DNA of 64,000 nt, from the NCBI RefSeq assembly GCF_035918155.1, contig NZ_CP109327.1:930001-994000 (forward strand). The letters run 5' to 3'. Origin of the DNA: Streptomyces sp. NBC_01591 (GTDB lineage: Bacteria > Actinomycetota > Actinomycetes > Streptomycetales > Streptomycetaceae). Positions 52,798-63,639 of the stretch are shown in pieces. Below the pieces are notes generated by a model. That model searched no databases. It had not been told where the DNA came from and saw only the letters and a list, made by a program, of their open reading frames with translations. The translations under genes were made by a program, and so were the position numbers. Position 1 is the first letter of the stretch; each line of letters begins with the position of its first letter.

Positions 52798-52821
52798 GCG
52801 GGCGGGCCCGAGCCCGCCCGC
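52798..52821 (+). terminator. Terminator after AidB-like gene
   Basis: GCGGGCGGGC-CCGA-GCCCGCCCGC, a perfect 10-bp stem with a 4-base loop, 17 bases after the stop codon. Confidence 0.8.
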
Positions 52822-52868
52822 CCCCCGTCGCCGGGCGTGGCCGGCACGTTGCGCGTTAGGTTGGCTCC

Positions 52869-53720
52869 ATGGAGTCGAGACCCCGCACCCTGTGGCTGCG
52901 TACCGAGCCCCTCCACGCAGTGATCTACTTCGACGAGGAGTGCCGGGGCATCGGGAGGTCCGTCGGCCTCAAGGGCTTCTGGATGGGGTACTTCGCCACC
53001 CGTACGGCCCCCATGGGGCGGATCCGCCCCGAGGCCGCCGCCGCTGTCCTGGGCGTCTTCGCTCCGGGCATGGTGGCCCGTGCGCTGCCCGACGCGTGGC
53101 GGCTCGTCACTCCCGAGAAGCTCACCGACCTGCGCGCCCGGCTCGCCGCGAGTGCGCTGCGCCGGCTGGTCCCCGGAATCGACTCCCTCGCCGGCCGGCT
53201 CGCCCCACCGCTCGCCGCGATGGTGGCGGACGCGTCACCGCTCGCCCGCCCGCTGTTCGCGGCGAACCGCCCGCTGTGCGACCGCACCGACCCGGTGGAG
53301 AACCTCTGGCAACTCACCACCGCGCTGCGGGAGTTCCGGGGCGACGCGCACGCCGCCGCGCTCGCCGACCACGGTCTCGACGCGCCCGAGGCGCTCGTTC
53401 TCGCCGCTGCCACGGACCGCGTCCCGCGCGAGGGCATCCGGCTCGACCGCGGCTGGAGCGAGGCGGAGTGGGCGGACGCCGAGGAACGGCTCCGCTCCCG
53501 CGGCCTGATCGACGCGGAGTCGGATGCCACGCCACGCGGCCACCGGGAACGGGAGCTCGTCGAGGACACCACCGACCGGCTGGCCGCCCGGCTGCTGCAC
53601 CCCCTCGCCGAGAGCGCGGTGGACGAGCTGCTGGCCGCCCTGGAGCTGCCGGCCCGGCAGGTGCTGCAGGCGGAGCTGCTGCCGTACCCCAACCCGATCG
53701 GCCTGCCCCGGCAGGTCTGA
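52869..53720 (+). CDS. SCO6745/SalK-like hypothetical protein
   Basis: 283 residues, almost all helical. The N-terminal half reads FDEECRGIGRSVGLKGFWMG and YFATRTAPMGRIRPEAAAAV. The C-terminal half contains paired helices (NLWQLTTALREFRGDAHAAA, LDRGWSEAEWADAEERLRSR GL in two pieces). I associate this with the actinobacterial SCO6745-like family, sometimes called SalK-related; no biochemical role is established that I know of. Monocistronic. Its end is convergent with a decayed DUF6629 gene. Confidence 0.72.
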   Translation: MESRPRTLWLRTEPLHAVIYFDEECRGIGRSVGLKGFWMGYFATRTAPMGRIRPEAAAAVLGVFAPGMVARALPDAWRLVTPEKLTDLRARLAASALRRLVPGIDSLAGRLAPPLAAMVADASPLARPLFAANRPLCDRTDPVENLWQLTTALREFRGDAHAAALADHGLDAPEALVLAAATDRVPREGIRLDRGWSEAEWADAEERLRSRGLIDAESDATPRGHRERELVEDTTDRLAARLLHPLAESAVDELLAALELPARQVLQAELLPYPNPIGLPRQV

Positions 53721-53749
53721 GGCGTCGCGGGGTCCGGGCGGGGCCGGCA

Positions 53750-54326
53750 CAGCAGGATCATCGAGCACACCGCCGCGAAGGCGCACCAGGTCGAGACGGA
53801 CCCAGACGGCACAGCGCCGCGCAGACGGCGGCCCCGACTGCGGCCGGCACCCCGAGCCCTCTCAGCAGCCGGTCCCCGGACAGGAGCAGGGCACCGACCG
53901 TGGCCAGGAGATACCCGGCGATCAGCAGTCCTGAGCGGGGAAGGCCGAGGACGTAGCCGAGGGTGTGCCCACGGATCTCGGCGGTCACCGGGCGGGTCGC
54001 CAGGCAGTACGCGAGCGGAACGGCGGTCGCGATCCGCGACGGGGACCAGCAGGCGGCGCCGGGCGTACGGGGCGCGGCGCACAGCACACCCAGCGGAACC
54101 CACAACGGCAGCAGCGGCAGGGCAATGACCGCCCAGGCGAGGACGGCGGGGCCCGTGCCGCCGCCCGAGCGCCAGATCACGACTTCGCGATCCGGTGGGC
54201 GCCGAGCAGCAACGGCAGCGCCGCGAGCGGCAGATCACGCACCCGACGCACCCTCGCGACGCATGCCACCCCGATGGCGGCGATGCCCGTGCCGGCGACG
54301 AGGTCGGCGGTCGCACTCCAGCACAT
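53750..54326 (-). pseudogene. Frameshifted DUF6629 membrane protein gene
   Basis: ATG 54326 begins MCWSATADLVAGTGIAAIGV and runs through RVRDLPLAALPLLLGAHRIA before TGA. One base later in frame, at about 54180, the family sequence resumes (VIWRSGGGTGPAVLAWAVIA, GVLCAAP). The ARRRLLVP block lies in another frame. YCLATRPVTAEIRGHTLGYV returns to the first resumed frame, and the C-terminal VSTWCAFAAVCSMILL again requires a shift. At least three indels interrupt a gene that would encode about 200 residues with several helices. Function of the intact family is unknown. Confidence 0.75.
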
Positions 54327-54416
54327 GGTGTCCCCCGTGACGTGGTGTCGCCCGTCCCCGGCCCAGCAGCGCGGAAGCGCTCACTTCCGTACGCAACGCT
54401 ACGGCTCGGGCGGCGG

Positions 54417-55085
54417 TCACCGGGTATGGCACGTGCGGCACGCGCCGCCGCAGCGGCAGCCGCGGCAGCAGCGCCGGGCGAGCAGCACTCCCAGCACGGT
54501 GAGTGCGGCCACGGCCGCCGCCCCCGCGGCGCGCCTGGCCACCGGTCCGCCCGCCGTGCGCAGCAGGTCGATCGGCTCGGCCCCGCCCGTCGGCGCGGTG
54601 TCCGCCGTGTCGGCGGCGGGCTCCGCCGGTGCGGACGGTTCTGCGGCCGAGAGCCGTTGCGCGAGGCAGTCCGCGAAGCGGCCGACGAGTCCGTCGCTCA
54701 CATCGCGCACGACGCCGCGGCCGAACTGGGCGGGCCGTCCGGTGACGGTGAGGTCGGTGGTCACCGAGACGGTCGTCCCGCCGTCGTCCTCGGCCAGTGC
54801 GGCGGTCACCGTCGCGCTCGCGGTGCCCTGGCCCCGTACTTCGTTGCCCCGGGCGGACAGGACCATGCGATGGGCCGCGTCGTCCTTCTCCAAGAAGGTC
54901 GCCGTGCCCCGGTACGTCACGGTGATCGGCCCCACCCGCACCTTCACGGAGCCTTTTACGGTGTCACCGTCGAACTCCTCGACGGTCGCGCCCGGCATGC
55001 ACTGCGAGACATGTTCGATGTCGAGCAGTGCCCGCCAGGCCTCGTCTACCGGGACCGGCACGGTGAATGAGTTCTGCAGCTGCAT
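54417..55085 (-). CDS. coxG: CoxG-like SRPBCC protein with membrane anchor and Cys-rich tail
   Basis: 222 residues from ATG 55085. Residues 1-150 are the CoxG/SRPBCC fold (MQLQNSFTVPVPVDEAWRAL, CMPGATVEEFDGDTVKGSVK, TASATVTAALAEDDGGTTVS). A Pro/Ala/Thr linker is followed by a membrane helix (RRAAGAAAVAALTVLGVLLA) and the tail RRCCRGCRCGGACRTCHTR, with seven Cys in 19 residues. Family members help place the mature CO dehydrogenase-type enzyme at the membrane. Last gene of the operon, 61 bp after the XdhC gene. Confidence 0.85.
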   Translation of the reverse strand: MQLQNSFTVPVPVDEAWRALLDIEHVSQCMPGATVEEFDGDTVKGSVKVRVGPITVTYRGTATFLEKDDAAHRMVLSARGNEVRGQGTASATVTAALAEDDGGTTVSVTTDLTVTGRPAQFGRGVVRDVSDGLVGRFADCLAQRLSAAEPSAPAEPAADTADTAPTGGAEPIDLLRTAGGPVARRAAGAAAVAALTVLGVLLARRCCRGCRCGGACRTCHTR

Positions 55086-55146
55086 GGTCGGCTCCTCACA
55101 CGAATGACAGCGGCACGAAAGGGGCAGGGTCAAGGGGTTCACGAGG

Positions 55147-56259
55147 TCACCCGGATCTGAGCCGCGGGCGGTGGATCGCCCCGGCCGTGTCCGTGAGCGG
55201 GCTGCCCGTACCGCCCCAGCGCAGGGCCACGATCTCCGCGGCGATGGAGACGGCCACCTCCTCCGGAGTACGCGCCCCGAGGTCGAGGCCGATGGGGGAT
55301 CTCAGCCGCGACAGTTCGGCTTCGCCGAGACCCGTCTCACGCAGCCGGGCCATGCGGTCCTCGTGGGTCCGGCGGCTGCCCATGACGCCGATGTACGCGG
55401 CCGGGGTGCGCAGCGCCACCTCCAGCAGCGGGACGTCGAACTTGGGGTCGTGGGTGAGCACGCACATCACGGTCCGCCCGTCGGTCTCCGTGTCGCGCAG
55501 ATACCGGTGCGGCCAGTCGACGACGACCTCCGCACCGTCGGGGAAGCGGCGGGGGTCGGCGAAGGCGGGGCGGGCGTCGCAGACGGTGACCCGGTATCCG
55601 AGGAACGCGCCGATCCCGGCCACCGCCGCCGCGAAGTCGATCGCGCCGAAGACCAGCATCCGGGGCGGCGGGGCGAACGACTGCAGGAACACGGCGACAT
55701 CGTCCTCGCGCCGTTCACCGTTCGGGCCGTAGTGCCGCAACCCCGTTGCCCCCTGGGCGAGTTCCCCGCGTGCGTCGGCTGTCACGGCGGCGTCGAGGCC
55801 GCTCGCACCCAGTGACCCCGTGGCGGTGTCCGGCCGGACCGCGAGGGCGGCGCCGCGCGGGGCGGGTCCGTCGGTGACGGTGGCGACCACCACCGGGCGG
55901 TGCCCGGCGACCGATGCGGCGACCTCGCCGAAGGTGGGGTCGTCCGCCGCCGTCACCGGGCGCACGAGGAGGGTGATCTCGCCGCCGCAGGTGAGTCCGA
56001 CGGCGAAGGCGTCCTCGTCGCTGTACCCGAAGGTCTCCAGCCGGGCCCGGCCGGTTTCCACGACCTCCTTGGCCAGCTCGAATACCGCTCCCTCGACGCA
56101 GCCGCCGGAAACGCTGCCCACGACCTCGTCGTCCGGTCCCACGGCCATCGCCGCACCGGGGCCGCGCGGCGCACTGCGGCTGACCGCGACGACGGTGGCG
56201 AGCCCGAACGGCTCCCCCGCGGCGTACCAGCGTCCGAGCACCGGCAGGATCTCACGCAT
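55147..56259 (-). CDS. XdhC/CoxI family molybdenum cofactor insertion protein
   Basis: 370 residues. The N-terminal XdhC/CoxI domain has FGLATVVAVSRSAPRGPGAA and GSVSGGCVEGAVFELA, with the conserved Cys of GGCVE. The C-terminal Rossmann domain has LVFGAIDFAAAVAGIGAFLG, DARPAFADPRRFPDGAEVVV and AYIGVMGSRRTHEDR. Such proteins deliver sulphurated molybdenum cofactor to xanthine dehydrogenase-family enzymes. It overlaps the VWA gene by eight bases. No cofactor cytidylyltransferase (MocA) gene is in the window. Confidence 0.92.
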   Translation of the reverse strand: MREILPVLGRWYAAGEPFGLATVVAVSRSAPRGPGAAMAVGPDDEVVGSVSGGCVEGAVFELAKEVVETGRARLETFGYSDEDAFAVGLTCGGEITLLVRPVTAADDPTFGEVAASVAGHRPVVVATVTDGPAPRGAALAVRPDTATGSLGASGLDAAVTADARGELAQGATGLRHYGPNGERREDDVAVFLQSFAPPPRMLVFGAIDFAAAVAGIGAFLGYRVTVCDARPAFADPRRFPDGAEVVVDWPHRYLRDTETDGRTVMCVLTHDPKFDVPLLEVALRTPAAYIGVMGSRRTHEDRMARLRETGLGEAELSRLRSPIGLDLGARTPEEVAVSIAAEIVALRWGGTGSPLTDTAGAIHRPRLRSG

Positions 56260-57400
56260 CGGACGCCACCCCCCGCACCACCGCGGCCAGTTGCTCCAGG
56301 GCCGCCAGGCTGTGACCTTCGACGAACGCGTCCACGTGCGGCAGCGCCGCCGCCATGCCCGCCGCGAGCGGCGCGTAACCGGGTTGCGCCTTGCGGGGGT
56401 TGGCCCAGACCACGCGATGCGCCAACCGGTGCAACCGACGCATCTGGGCGGCGAGCAGTGCGGGATCCGCGCGCTCCCAGCCGTCGGAGAGGACGACCAC
56501 CACGGCTCCCCGTGCGCAGGAGCGCTGTCCCCAGCGGTCGAGGAAGGTGCGCAGCATCTCGCCGAGCCGGGTGCCGCCGCCGCGGTCGGGCACCGCGGCG
56601 GCGACCGCGGCCAGGGCCGTGTCCGGATCCCGGTGTCCCATCTCGCGGGTCACCCGGGTCACCCTGGTGCCGATCGTGAACACTTCGGTGGGGGTACGGG
56701 CCGCCGAACCGTTCGCGGCGGCGTGCGCGAAGCGCAGCAGGGCGTCCGCGTACGGGTCCATGGAGCCGCTCACGTCCAGCAGCAGCACCACCCGGCGCGG
56801 CTTGGTGGCGGGGGTGCGGTGGCGCAGCCGGGCGGGCTCGCCGCCGTGCCGCAGGAGCTCGCGCACGGTGCGCCGGGGGTCCGTGCCACCGCGTCGGGCG
56901 GGACGCATCCTGGCGGTGCGCCGGTCCTCGCCGCTCAGCGCGAACGCGTCCAGCAGGCGCCGCAGTTGGGCTCGTTCGGCGGCGGTCAGGCCGGCCATGT
57001 CCCGGTGGCGCAGGACCTCTGCCGAGCTTGCCAGGGCCGCCGAGGGCGGTGTCCGGTCGTCGCCCGTCCCGTCGGGGCCGCACGGCGGGACGGACCCGGT
57101 GGCCACCACCCGTGGCCGCGGCTTCGGAAGGGTCGCGGTACGGACCGGGGCGTGCGGTCGCGGGCTGTGGTCGAAGCAGGCGGCGAATACGCGGTCGTAC
57201 CGCTCCAGGTCGTCCTGGCTGCCGCACAGGGTGAGCCGGCCCGCCCAGTACACGTCGGAGCGCCGTGCGGGGCTCAGCAGGTCGAGCGCGCCCAGGAACG
57301 TCTGCGTGCGGTCGGGGCCGGTGGCCACACCGGCGGCACGCAGTGCCCGGGTGAGTCCGACGGCGACTGCGGTCGCATCGATGGCGGGTTCGGTGGGCAC
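56252..57400 (-). CDS. VWA domain protein, CoxE type
   Basis: 382 residues. N-terminal helical CoxE-like region (VGLTRALRAAGVATGPDRTQ, RRSDVYWAGRLTLCGSQDDL), then a basic linker. The VWA domain has the metal-ion-dependent adhesion motif in LLLDVSGSMDPYADALL (DxSxS) and VLSDGWERADPALL. It pairs with the MoxR-type AAA+ ATPase encoded three bases upstream. Such pairs act as chaperones maturing the molybdenum-copper or molybdenum site in CO dehydrogenase-type enzymes. Confidence 0.9.
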   Translation of the reverse strand: MPTEPAIDATAVAVGLTRALRAAGVATGPDRTQTFLGALDLLSPARRSDVYWAGRLTLCGSQDDLERYDRVFAACFDHSPRPHAPVRTATLPKPRPRVVATGSVPPCGPDGTGDDRTPPSAALASSAEVLRHRDMAGLTAAERAQLRRLLDAFALSGEDRRTARMRPARRGGTDPRRTVRELLRHGGEPARLRHRTPATKPRRVVLLLDVSGSMDPYADALLRFAHAAANGSAARTPTEVFTIGTRVTRVTREMGHRDPDTALAAVAAAVPDRGGGTRLGEMLRTFLDRWGQRSCARGAVVVVLSDGWERADPALLAAQMRRLHRLAHRVVWANPRKAQPGYAPLAAGMAAALPHVDAFVEGHSLAALEQLAAVVRGVASDA

Positions 57401-57403
57401 GGG

Positions 57404-58321
57404 TCACGCTCCCCTCGCCGCGAGGACCGCGGACAGGTCGAGGGAGCGGGCGCGTTCCGCGTCCTCCCGGTATTTCAGCACCGAGCCCAGCGTGGCGAAG
57501 GCGAGTTCGGTGTCCAGCTCGGTGGCCCCGAGCGCGTCCAGGGCCTCGGCCCAGTCGATGGTCTCGGCCACTCCGGGCGGCTTGAGCAGATTTTCGGTGC
57601 GCAACCGCTGTACGACCGCGGTGACTTGTTCGGCGAGCCGGGCGGTCACCTGGGGCTGCCTTCTGCGGACGATCGCGAGTTCGCGGTCATAGCCGGGGTG
57701 GTCGAACCAGTGGTAGAGGCAGCGCCGTTTCAGCGCGTCGTGGACTTCCCTGGTCCGGTTGGAGGTCAGGACGACCACGGGCGGCGACTGGGCGCGCAGG
57801 GCGCCCAGTTCGGGGACGGTGACCGTGTATTCGGAGAGCAGTTCCAGCAGGAATGCCTCGAACTCGTCGTCCGCCCGGTCGACTTCGTCGACGAGCAGGA
57901 CCGACGGCTGGGTCTCCACCGCCTGCAACAACGGGCGCGCGATGAGGAAGCGTCTGCTGTACAGCTCGCTCTCCAGCCGGTCCGCCTCGGTGATCCCGGC
58001 GGCCTCGGCGGCCCGCAGATGGAGCAGTTGGCGCGGGAAGTCCCAGTCGTACAGGGCCTGGGAGGCGTCGATGCCCTCGTAGCACTGGAGGCGGATCAGG
58101 GGCGCGTCGAGGACGTCCGCGAGGGCCGGGGCGAGTGCGGTCCTGCCCACGCCCGCGTCGCCCTCGCAGAAGAGCGGCCGGTGCAGTCTCAGTGCCAGGA
58201 AGCAGGCGATGGCGAGCCCTTCGTCGACGAGGTAGCCCGTTGCCTCCAGGCGGGCGCGCAGCTCGGCCGGTCCGTCCTGCGGCCCGTCCGTTCCGTTCGT
58301 CCCGGCCGCCGGTCCGGTCAC
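57404..58321 (-). CDS. MoxR/CoxD-type AAA+ ATPase with altered Walker A
   Basis: 305 residues. CEGDAGVGRTALA at 52-64 is the Walker A loop, but the invariant Lys is Arg60 (codon AGG). Walker B is VLLVDEVDRAD, sensor 1 is VLTSNRTREVHDALKRRCLY with the Arg finger. LIRLQCYEGIDASQALYDWD is diagnostic of the CoxD/MoxR branch. Expected to remodel the hydroxylase with the adjacent VWA protein. The Lys to Arg change often cripples ATP hydrolysis in P-loop proteins, so activity needs testing. It starts four bases upstream of the coxM stop (58325), so tightly linked. Confidence 0.88.
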   Translation of the reverse strand: MTGPAAGTNGTDGPQDGPAELRARLEATGYLVDEGLAIACFLALRLHRPLFCEGDAGVGRTALAPALADVLDAPLIRLQCYEGIDASQALYDWDFPRQLLHLRAAEAAGITEADRLESELYSRRFLIARPLLQAVETQPSVLLVDEVDRADDEFEAFLLELLSEYTVTVPELGALRAQSPPVVVLTSNRTREVHDALKRRCLYHWFDHPGYDRELAIVRRRQPQVTARLAEQVTAVVQRLRTENLLKPPGVAETIDWAEALDALGATELDTELAFATLGSVLKYREDAERARSLDLSAVLAARGA

Positions 58322-58324
58322 CGG

Positions 58325-59184
58325 TCACTCCGTCCCGGCCGCGGCGAGCACCGCGCGCCGGGTCAGCACCCGTGCGAGGTGTTCGCGGTACTCGGGTGTC
58401 GCCGACGGATCCGAGGCGGGACGGGTGCCCTCCGCCGCCGCGCCGGCGGCGTGCGCCACCGCGGCCGGGCCGGCCGCCGCCCCGGCGAGCGCCTCCTCGG
58501 TGGCGCTCGCGCGCAGGGGTGTGGTGCCCATGTTGGTCAGGCCGATGCGGGCCTCGGCGATGCGGCCGTCGTCGCGCCGTACGAGTGCCGCCACGCCGAC
58601 GATCGCCCAGCCCTGGGCGACCCGGCTGAACTTCTCGTAGTGGAAGCCCCAGGCGTCGGTCTTCGGCACCCGGATCTCCACCAGCAGCTCGTCGTCCGCC
58701 AGGGCCGTGCGCAGATAGTCGACGAAGAACTCGCGGGCCGGGACGGTGCGTCTGCCCCGCGGCCCCGCGGCCACCATTGCGCCGTCCAGGGCGAGCAGTA
58801 CCGCGGGGAGGTCGCCGGCCGGGTCGGCGTGGGAGAGCGAGCCGCCGAGTGTGCCGCGATGCCGTACGGCGGGGTCGGCGACGGTCTCGGTGGCGGCGGC
58901 CAGCAGCCCGGCGTGGCGGCGTACCAGGGGGTCGTGGATGACGTCGTGGTGGGTCGTCATGGCTCCGATGACGAGCGATCCGGTGGCGGTGTCCTCGCGG
59001 ACGCCGCGCAGTTCCGGGATCCGGCCGAGGTCGACGAGGAGTTCGGGGAAGGCGAGGCGCAGGCGGAGGATGGGGATCAGGCTCTGTCCGCCCGCCAGTA
59101 CCTTGGCCTCCTCGCCGCCGTCGTGCAGTGTGCGTACCGCCTCGTCGACGGTGTCGGGCCGTGCGTAGTCGAATGCGGCGGGAA

Positions 59185-59188
<4 letters not shown>
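58325..59188 (-). CDS. coxM: Molybdenum hydroxylase FAD subunit (CoxM type)
   Basis: 287 residues from ATG 59188, overlapping the coxL stop (ATGA). FAD-binding PCMH-type domain: VLAGGQSLIPILRLRLAFPE and HRGTLGGSLSHADPAGDLPA contact the flavin. The C-terminal domain starts near ARIGLTNMGTTPLRASATEE. It passes electrons from the iron-sulphur subunit to FAD and on to an acceptor. The tail ends REHLARVLTRRAVLAAAG, as in other CoxM subunits. Confidence 0.93.
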
Positions 59189-61568
<2,380 letters not shown>

Positions 61569-61572
<4 letters not shown>

Positions 61573-62129
61573 GTCCGTGCCTCCTGCCCGGCGGTGGCCG
61601 GGGCGGCCCCGGGCCACGCGTCCGGCCGACCGGTGTCCGTGGGCCGGGGCGTGGGGGCCCGGCGGCGTCGCTCCTCGGCGGCCGCCGCCAGGACGGCACG
61701 CACGATGTTCTGGTAGCCGGTGCAGCGGCAGAGGTTGCCCTCCAGCCCGTGACGGATCTCCTCGGGCGTGGGGTCGGGGTTCTCCTTGAGCAGGTCGCGG
61801 GCCGCCATGATCATGCCGGGGGTGCAGTAGCCGCACTGCAGCGCGTGCTGTTCGTGGAACGCGGTCTGCAGCGGTGTCCATGCGCCGTCGGAGGCGAGTC
61901 CCTGGACGGTCGTCACTTCCCCTCCGTCGGCCTGGACGGCCAGTACGGAGCAGCTCTTGACGCTGTCACCGTCGAGTTCGACGGTGCATGCCCCGCAGTT
62001 GCTGGTGTCGCAGCCGACGGGAGTGCCGGTGAGGCCCAGATGGTCTCTGAGGTAGTGGACCAGCAGCAGTCGGGGCTCGACCTCGTCCTCGTACCGTGTG
62101 CCGTCCACCGTCATCGAAATGCGGGTCAT
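61569..62129 (-). CDS. coxS: Molybdenum hydroxylase iron-sulphur subunit (CoxS type)
   Basis: 186 residues from ATG 62129. The N-terminal plant-type [2Fe-2S] domain has [20 protein letters not shown] followed by Cys. The second cluster uses [10 protein letters not shown] and [13 protein letters not shown] disordered C-terminal tail of about 30 residues, rich in Arg, Pro and Ala, is longer than in most CoxS proteins. It carries electrons from the molybdenum site to the FAD subunit. First structural gene of the enzyme, 14 bp after a DUF1876 gene. Confidence 0.94.
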
Positions 62130-62143
62130 ATGTGCTCCCGGGC

Positions 62144-62443
62144 TCAGGCCGTGGTGTCGTTCCACGCGTAGGGCGGGGCCACGGGGCCGCTCGCCGGTCC
62201 GGCGCCGACGGTTTCGAGCTCTGCGTCGGCGGCCTTCATCAGCTGTGCGGCGACGTCCTTCATGGCACGGCTCGCCGCGAGTTCGTCGCCGATGACGGGT
62301 ACGTCCACGTCCTGCGGGTTGCAACGGGCGACCCCGTGTCCGGTGAGCTGCGTGGAGCCGGTGTCCAGCACCGCCTCAGCCCTGGTCGTCCCGTCGTCCT
62401 CGGTCAGACCGAGGCGGAGCCTCCACTCCAGCGTGCGGGTCAT
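62144..62443 (-). CDS. DUF1876 (dsRBD-fold) domain protein
   Basis: 99 residues from ATG 62443 (AGGAGG upstream). [40 protein letters not shown] and [20 protein letters not shown] are the DUF1876 blocks. This is a small actinobacterial family with a double-stranded-RNA-binding-like fold, often stress or dormancy induced. The role is unknown. It lies only 14 bp before coxS and appears to be the first gene of the hydroxylase operon, an odd partner that may place the operon under stress control. Confidence 0.85.
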   Translation of the reverse strand: MTRTLEWRLRLGLTEDDGTTRAEAVLDTGSTQLTGHGVARCNPQDVDVPVIGDELAASRAMKDVAAQLMKAADAELETVGAGPASGPVAPPYAWNDTTA

Positions 62444-62710
62444 CGCGCACCTCCTGCGACCGCGTCCGGTCGCGATGCGCCGCCTCGACGCGGTCCTGCC
62501 ACCAGGATCCACCCGGCCGGGCGGGTTCGCGCGTTCCGGCTCGTCCTGCGGAGATCACACCGCCGAAATAAGATGCGGGGTGTCCAATTCCACCGAAGGC
62601 GGGCGACGGCCGAACGTCGCACCGGGATCCGGTCCGCCGATACCCCGGACGGCCCCGCCGCGGCAGGCCCCGGGGTGCGCCGCGCAGACGACCGCAGTGC
62701 GGAGCGGCCC

Positions 62711-63541
62711 ATGAACCGGCGTCGTCCTCCCCGTTCGGCGAGTGCCGAGGAGTTGCTCACCACGCTGCAACAGCTCACCTCCCGGGCGCGCCGCGAGGTG
62801 GAGTTGCATCAGGCGCGGGTGGAACTGGCCGAGGTGCTGCAGCGCGAGATGCTCCCCCGGTCCCTGCCCGCCCGCCCGGGGCTCCAGACCGCTGCCCGGT
62901 ACACACCGGCCCGCAGCGGTCTGGACATCGGCGGCGACTGGTACGACGGATTCGTGCTGCCGGACGGTGCGCTGGCCTTCGCCATCGGCGACGTACAGGG
63001 CCACGACGTCGAGGCCGCGGCATTCATGGGCCAGATCCGCATCGCCATGCGGGCGATCGCCGCCACCGCCACGGACCCCGGCGAGGTCGTGGGCCGGACC
63101 AACGACCTGCTGGTCTCGGTGGGCTCGGGCCTCTTCGCGACCTGTACGTTCATCCGCCTCGACCCGGAGTCCCGGGAGCTGCAGAGCGCCCGGGCCGGGC
63201 ATGTCGCCGCGGTGTGGGCCACGGCCGACGGGCGTTCCGGCGTGACCCGCGACGAGGGCGGGCTGCCACTGGGGATCCAGGCGGGTGAGCACTATCCGGT
63301 CACCCGGCGGCGACTGACGGCTCCGGGCGCCTTCGTCCTGGTCACGGACGGGGTGGTCGAGGGTCCCGCGTTCCCGATCGACCGGGGTCTGGACGCGGTG
63401 ACCCGGCTGGTGCGCGCACGGGTCGGCGCCGACGCCGGCGAGCTGGCCGACGCGGTGCTGCAGGCGGCGGAGCAGACCGGGCACCAGGACGACGCCGCCG
63501 TCCTCGTGGTGCGCCACGGGGCCGTCCCCGGCCGGTACTGA
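62711..63541 (+). CDS. SpoIIE/PP2C-type serine phosphatase
   Basis: 276 residues from ATG 62711 (GGAG six bases upstream). A coiled N-terminal helix (AEELLTTLQQLTSRARREVE LHQARVELAEVLQ in two pieces) ends in REMLPRSLPARPGL, the usual lead-in. The PP2C core has all metal motifs: DIGGDWYDGF, IGDVQGHD, VTDGVVEG and HQDDAAVLVV. No sensor domain or HATPase. Likely dephosphorylates an anti-anti-sigma factor. Divergent from the DUF1876-cox operon across 267 bp and upstream of a MASE1 gene. Confidence 0.92.
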   Translation: MNRRRPPRSASAEELLTTLQQLTSRARREVELHQARVELAEVLQREMLPRSLPARPGLQTAARYTPARSGLDIGGDWYDGFVLPDGALAFAIGDVQGHDVEAAAFMGQIRIAMRAIAATATDPGEVVGRTNDLLVSVGSGLFATCTFIRLDPESRELQSARAGHVAAVWATADGRSGVTRDEGGLPLGIQAGEHYPVTRRRLTAPGAFVLVTDGVVEGPAFPIDRGLDAVTRLVRARVGADAGELADAVLQAAEQTGHQDDAAVLVVRHGAVPGRY

Positions 63542-63546
63542 AATCC

Positions 63547-63562
63547 CGGCCCTTCCGGGCCG
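63547..63562 (+). terminator. Short hairpin after phosphatase gene
   Basis: CGGCCC-TTCC-GGGCCG, a 6-bp stem with a 4-base loop, five bases after the stop codon. Confidence 0.5.
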
Positions 63563-63639
63563 AAGCGCCCGTCAGCGGCGGCGACCCGGACAGGACCTGA
63601 GCGTGTCAAACAGCCGCCACCCGTCCGGGGCGGTGTCTG

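Noticed and set aside
52925..54316. 463-codon minus-strand frame
   Set aside because: Most of it is antisense to the SCO6745-like gene. Only short parts match DUF6629, which is why the locus is called a frameshifted pseudogene instead.
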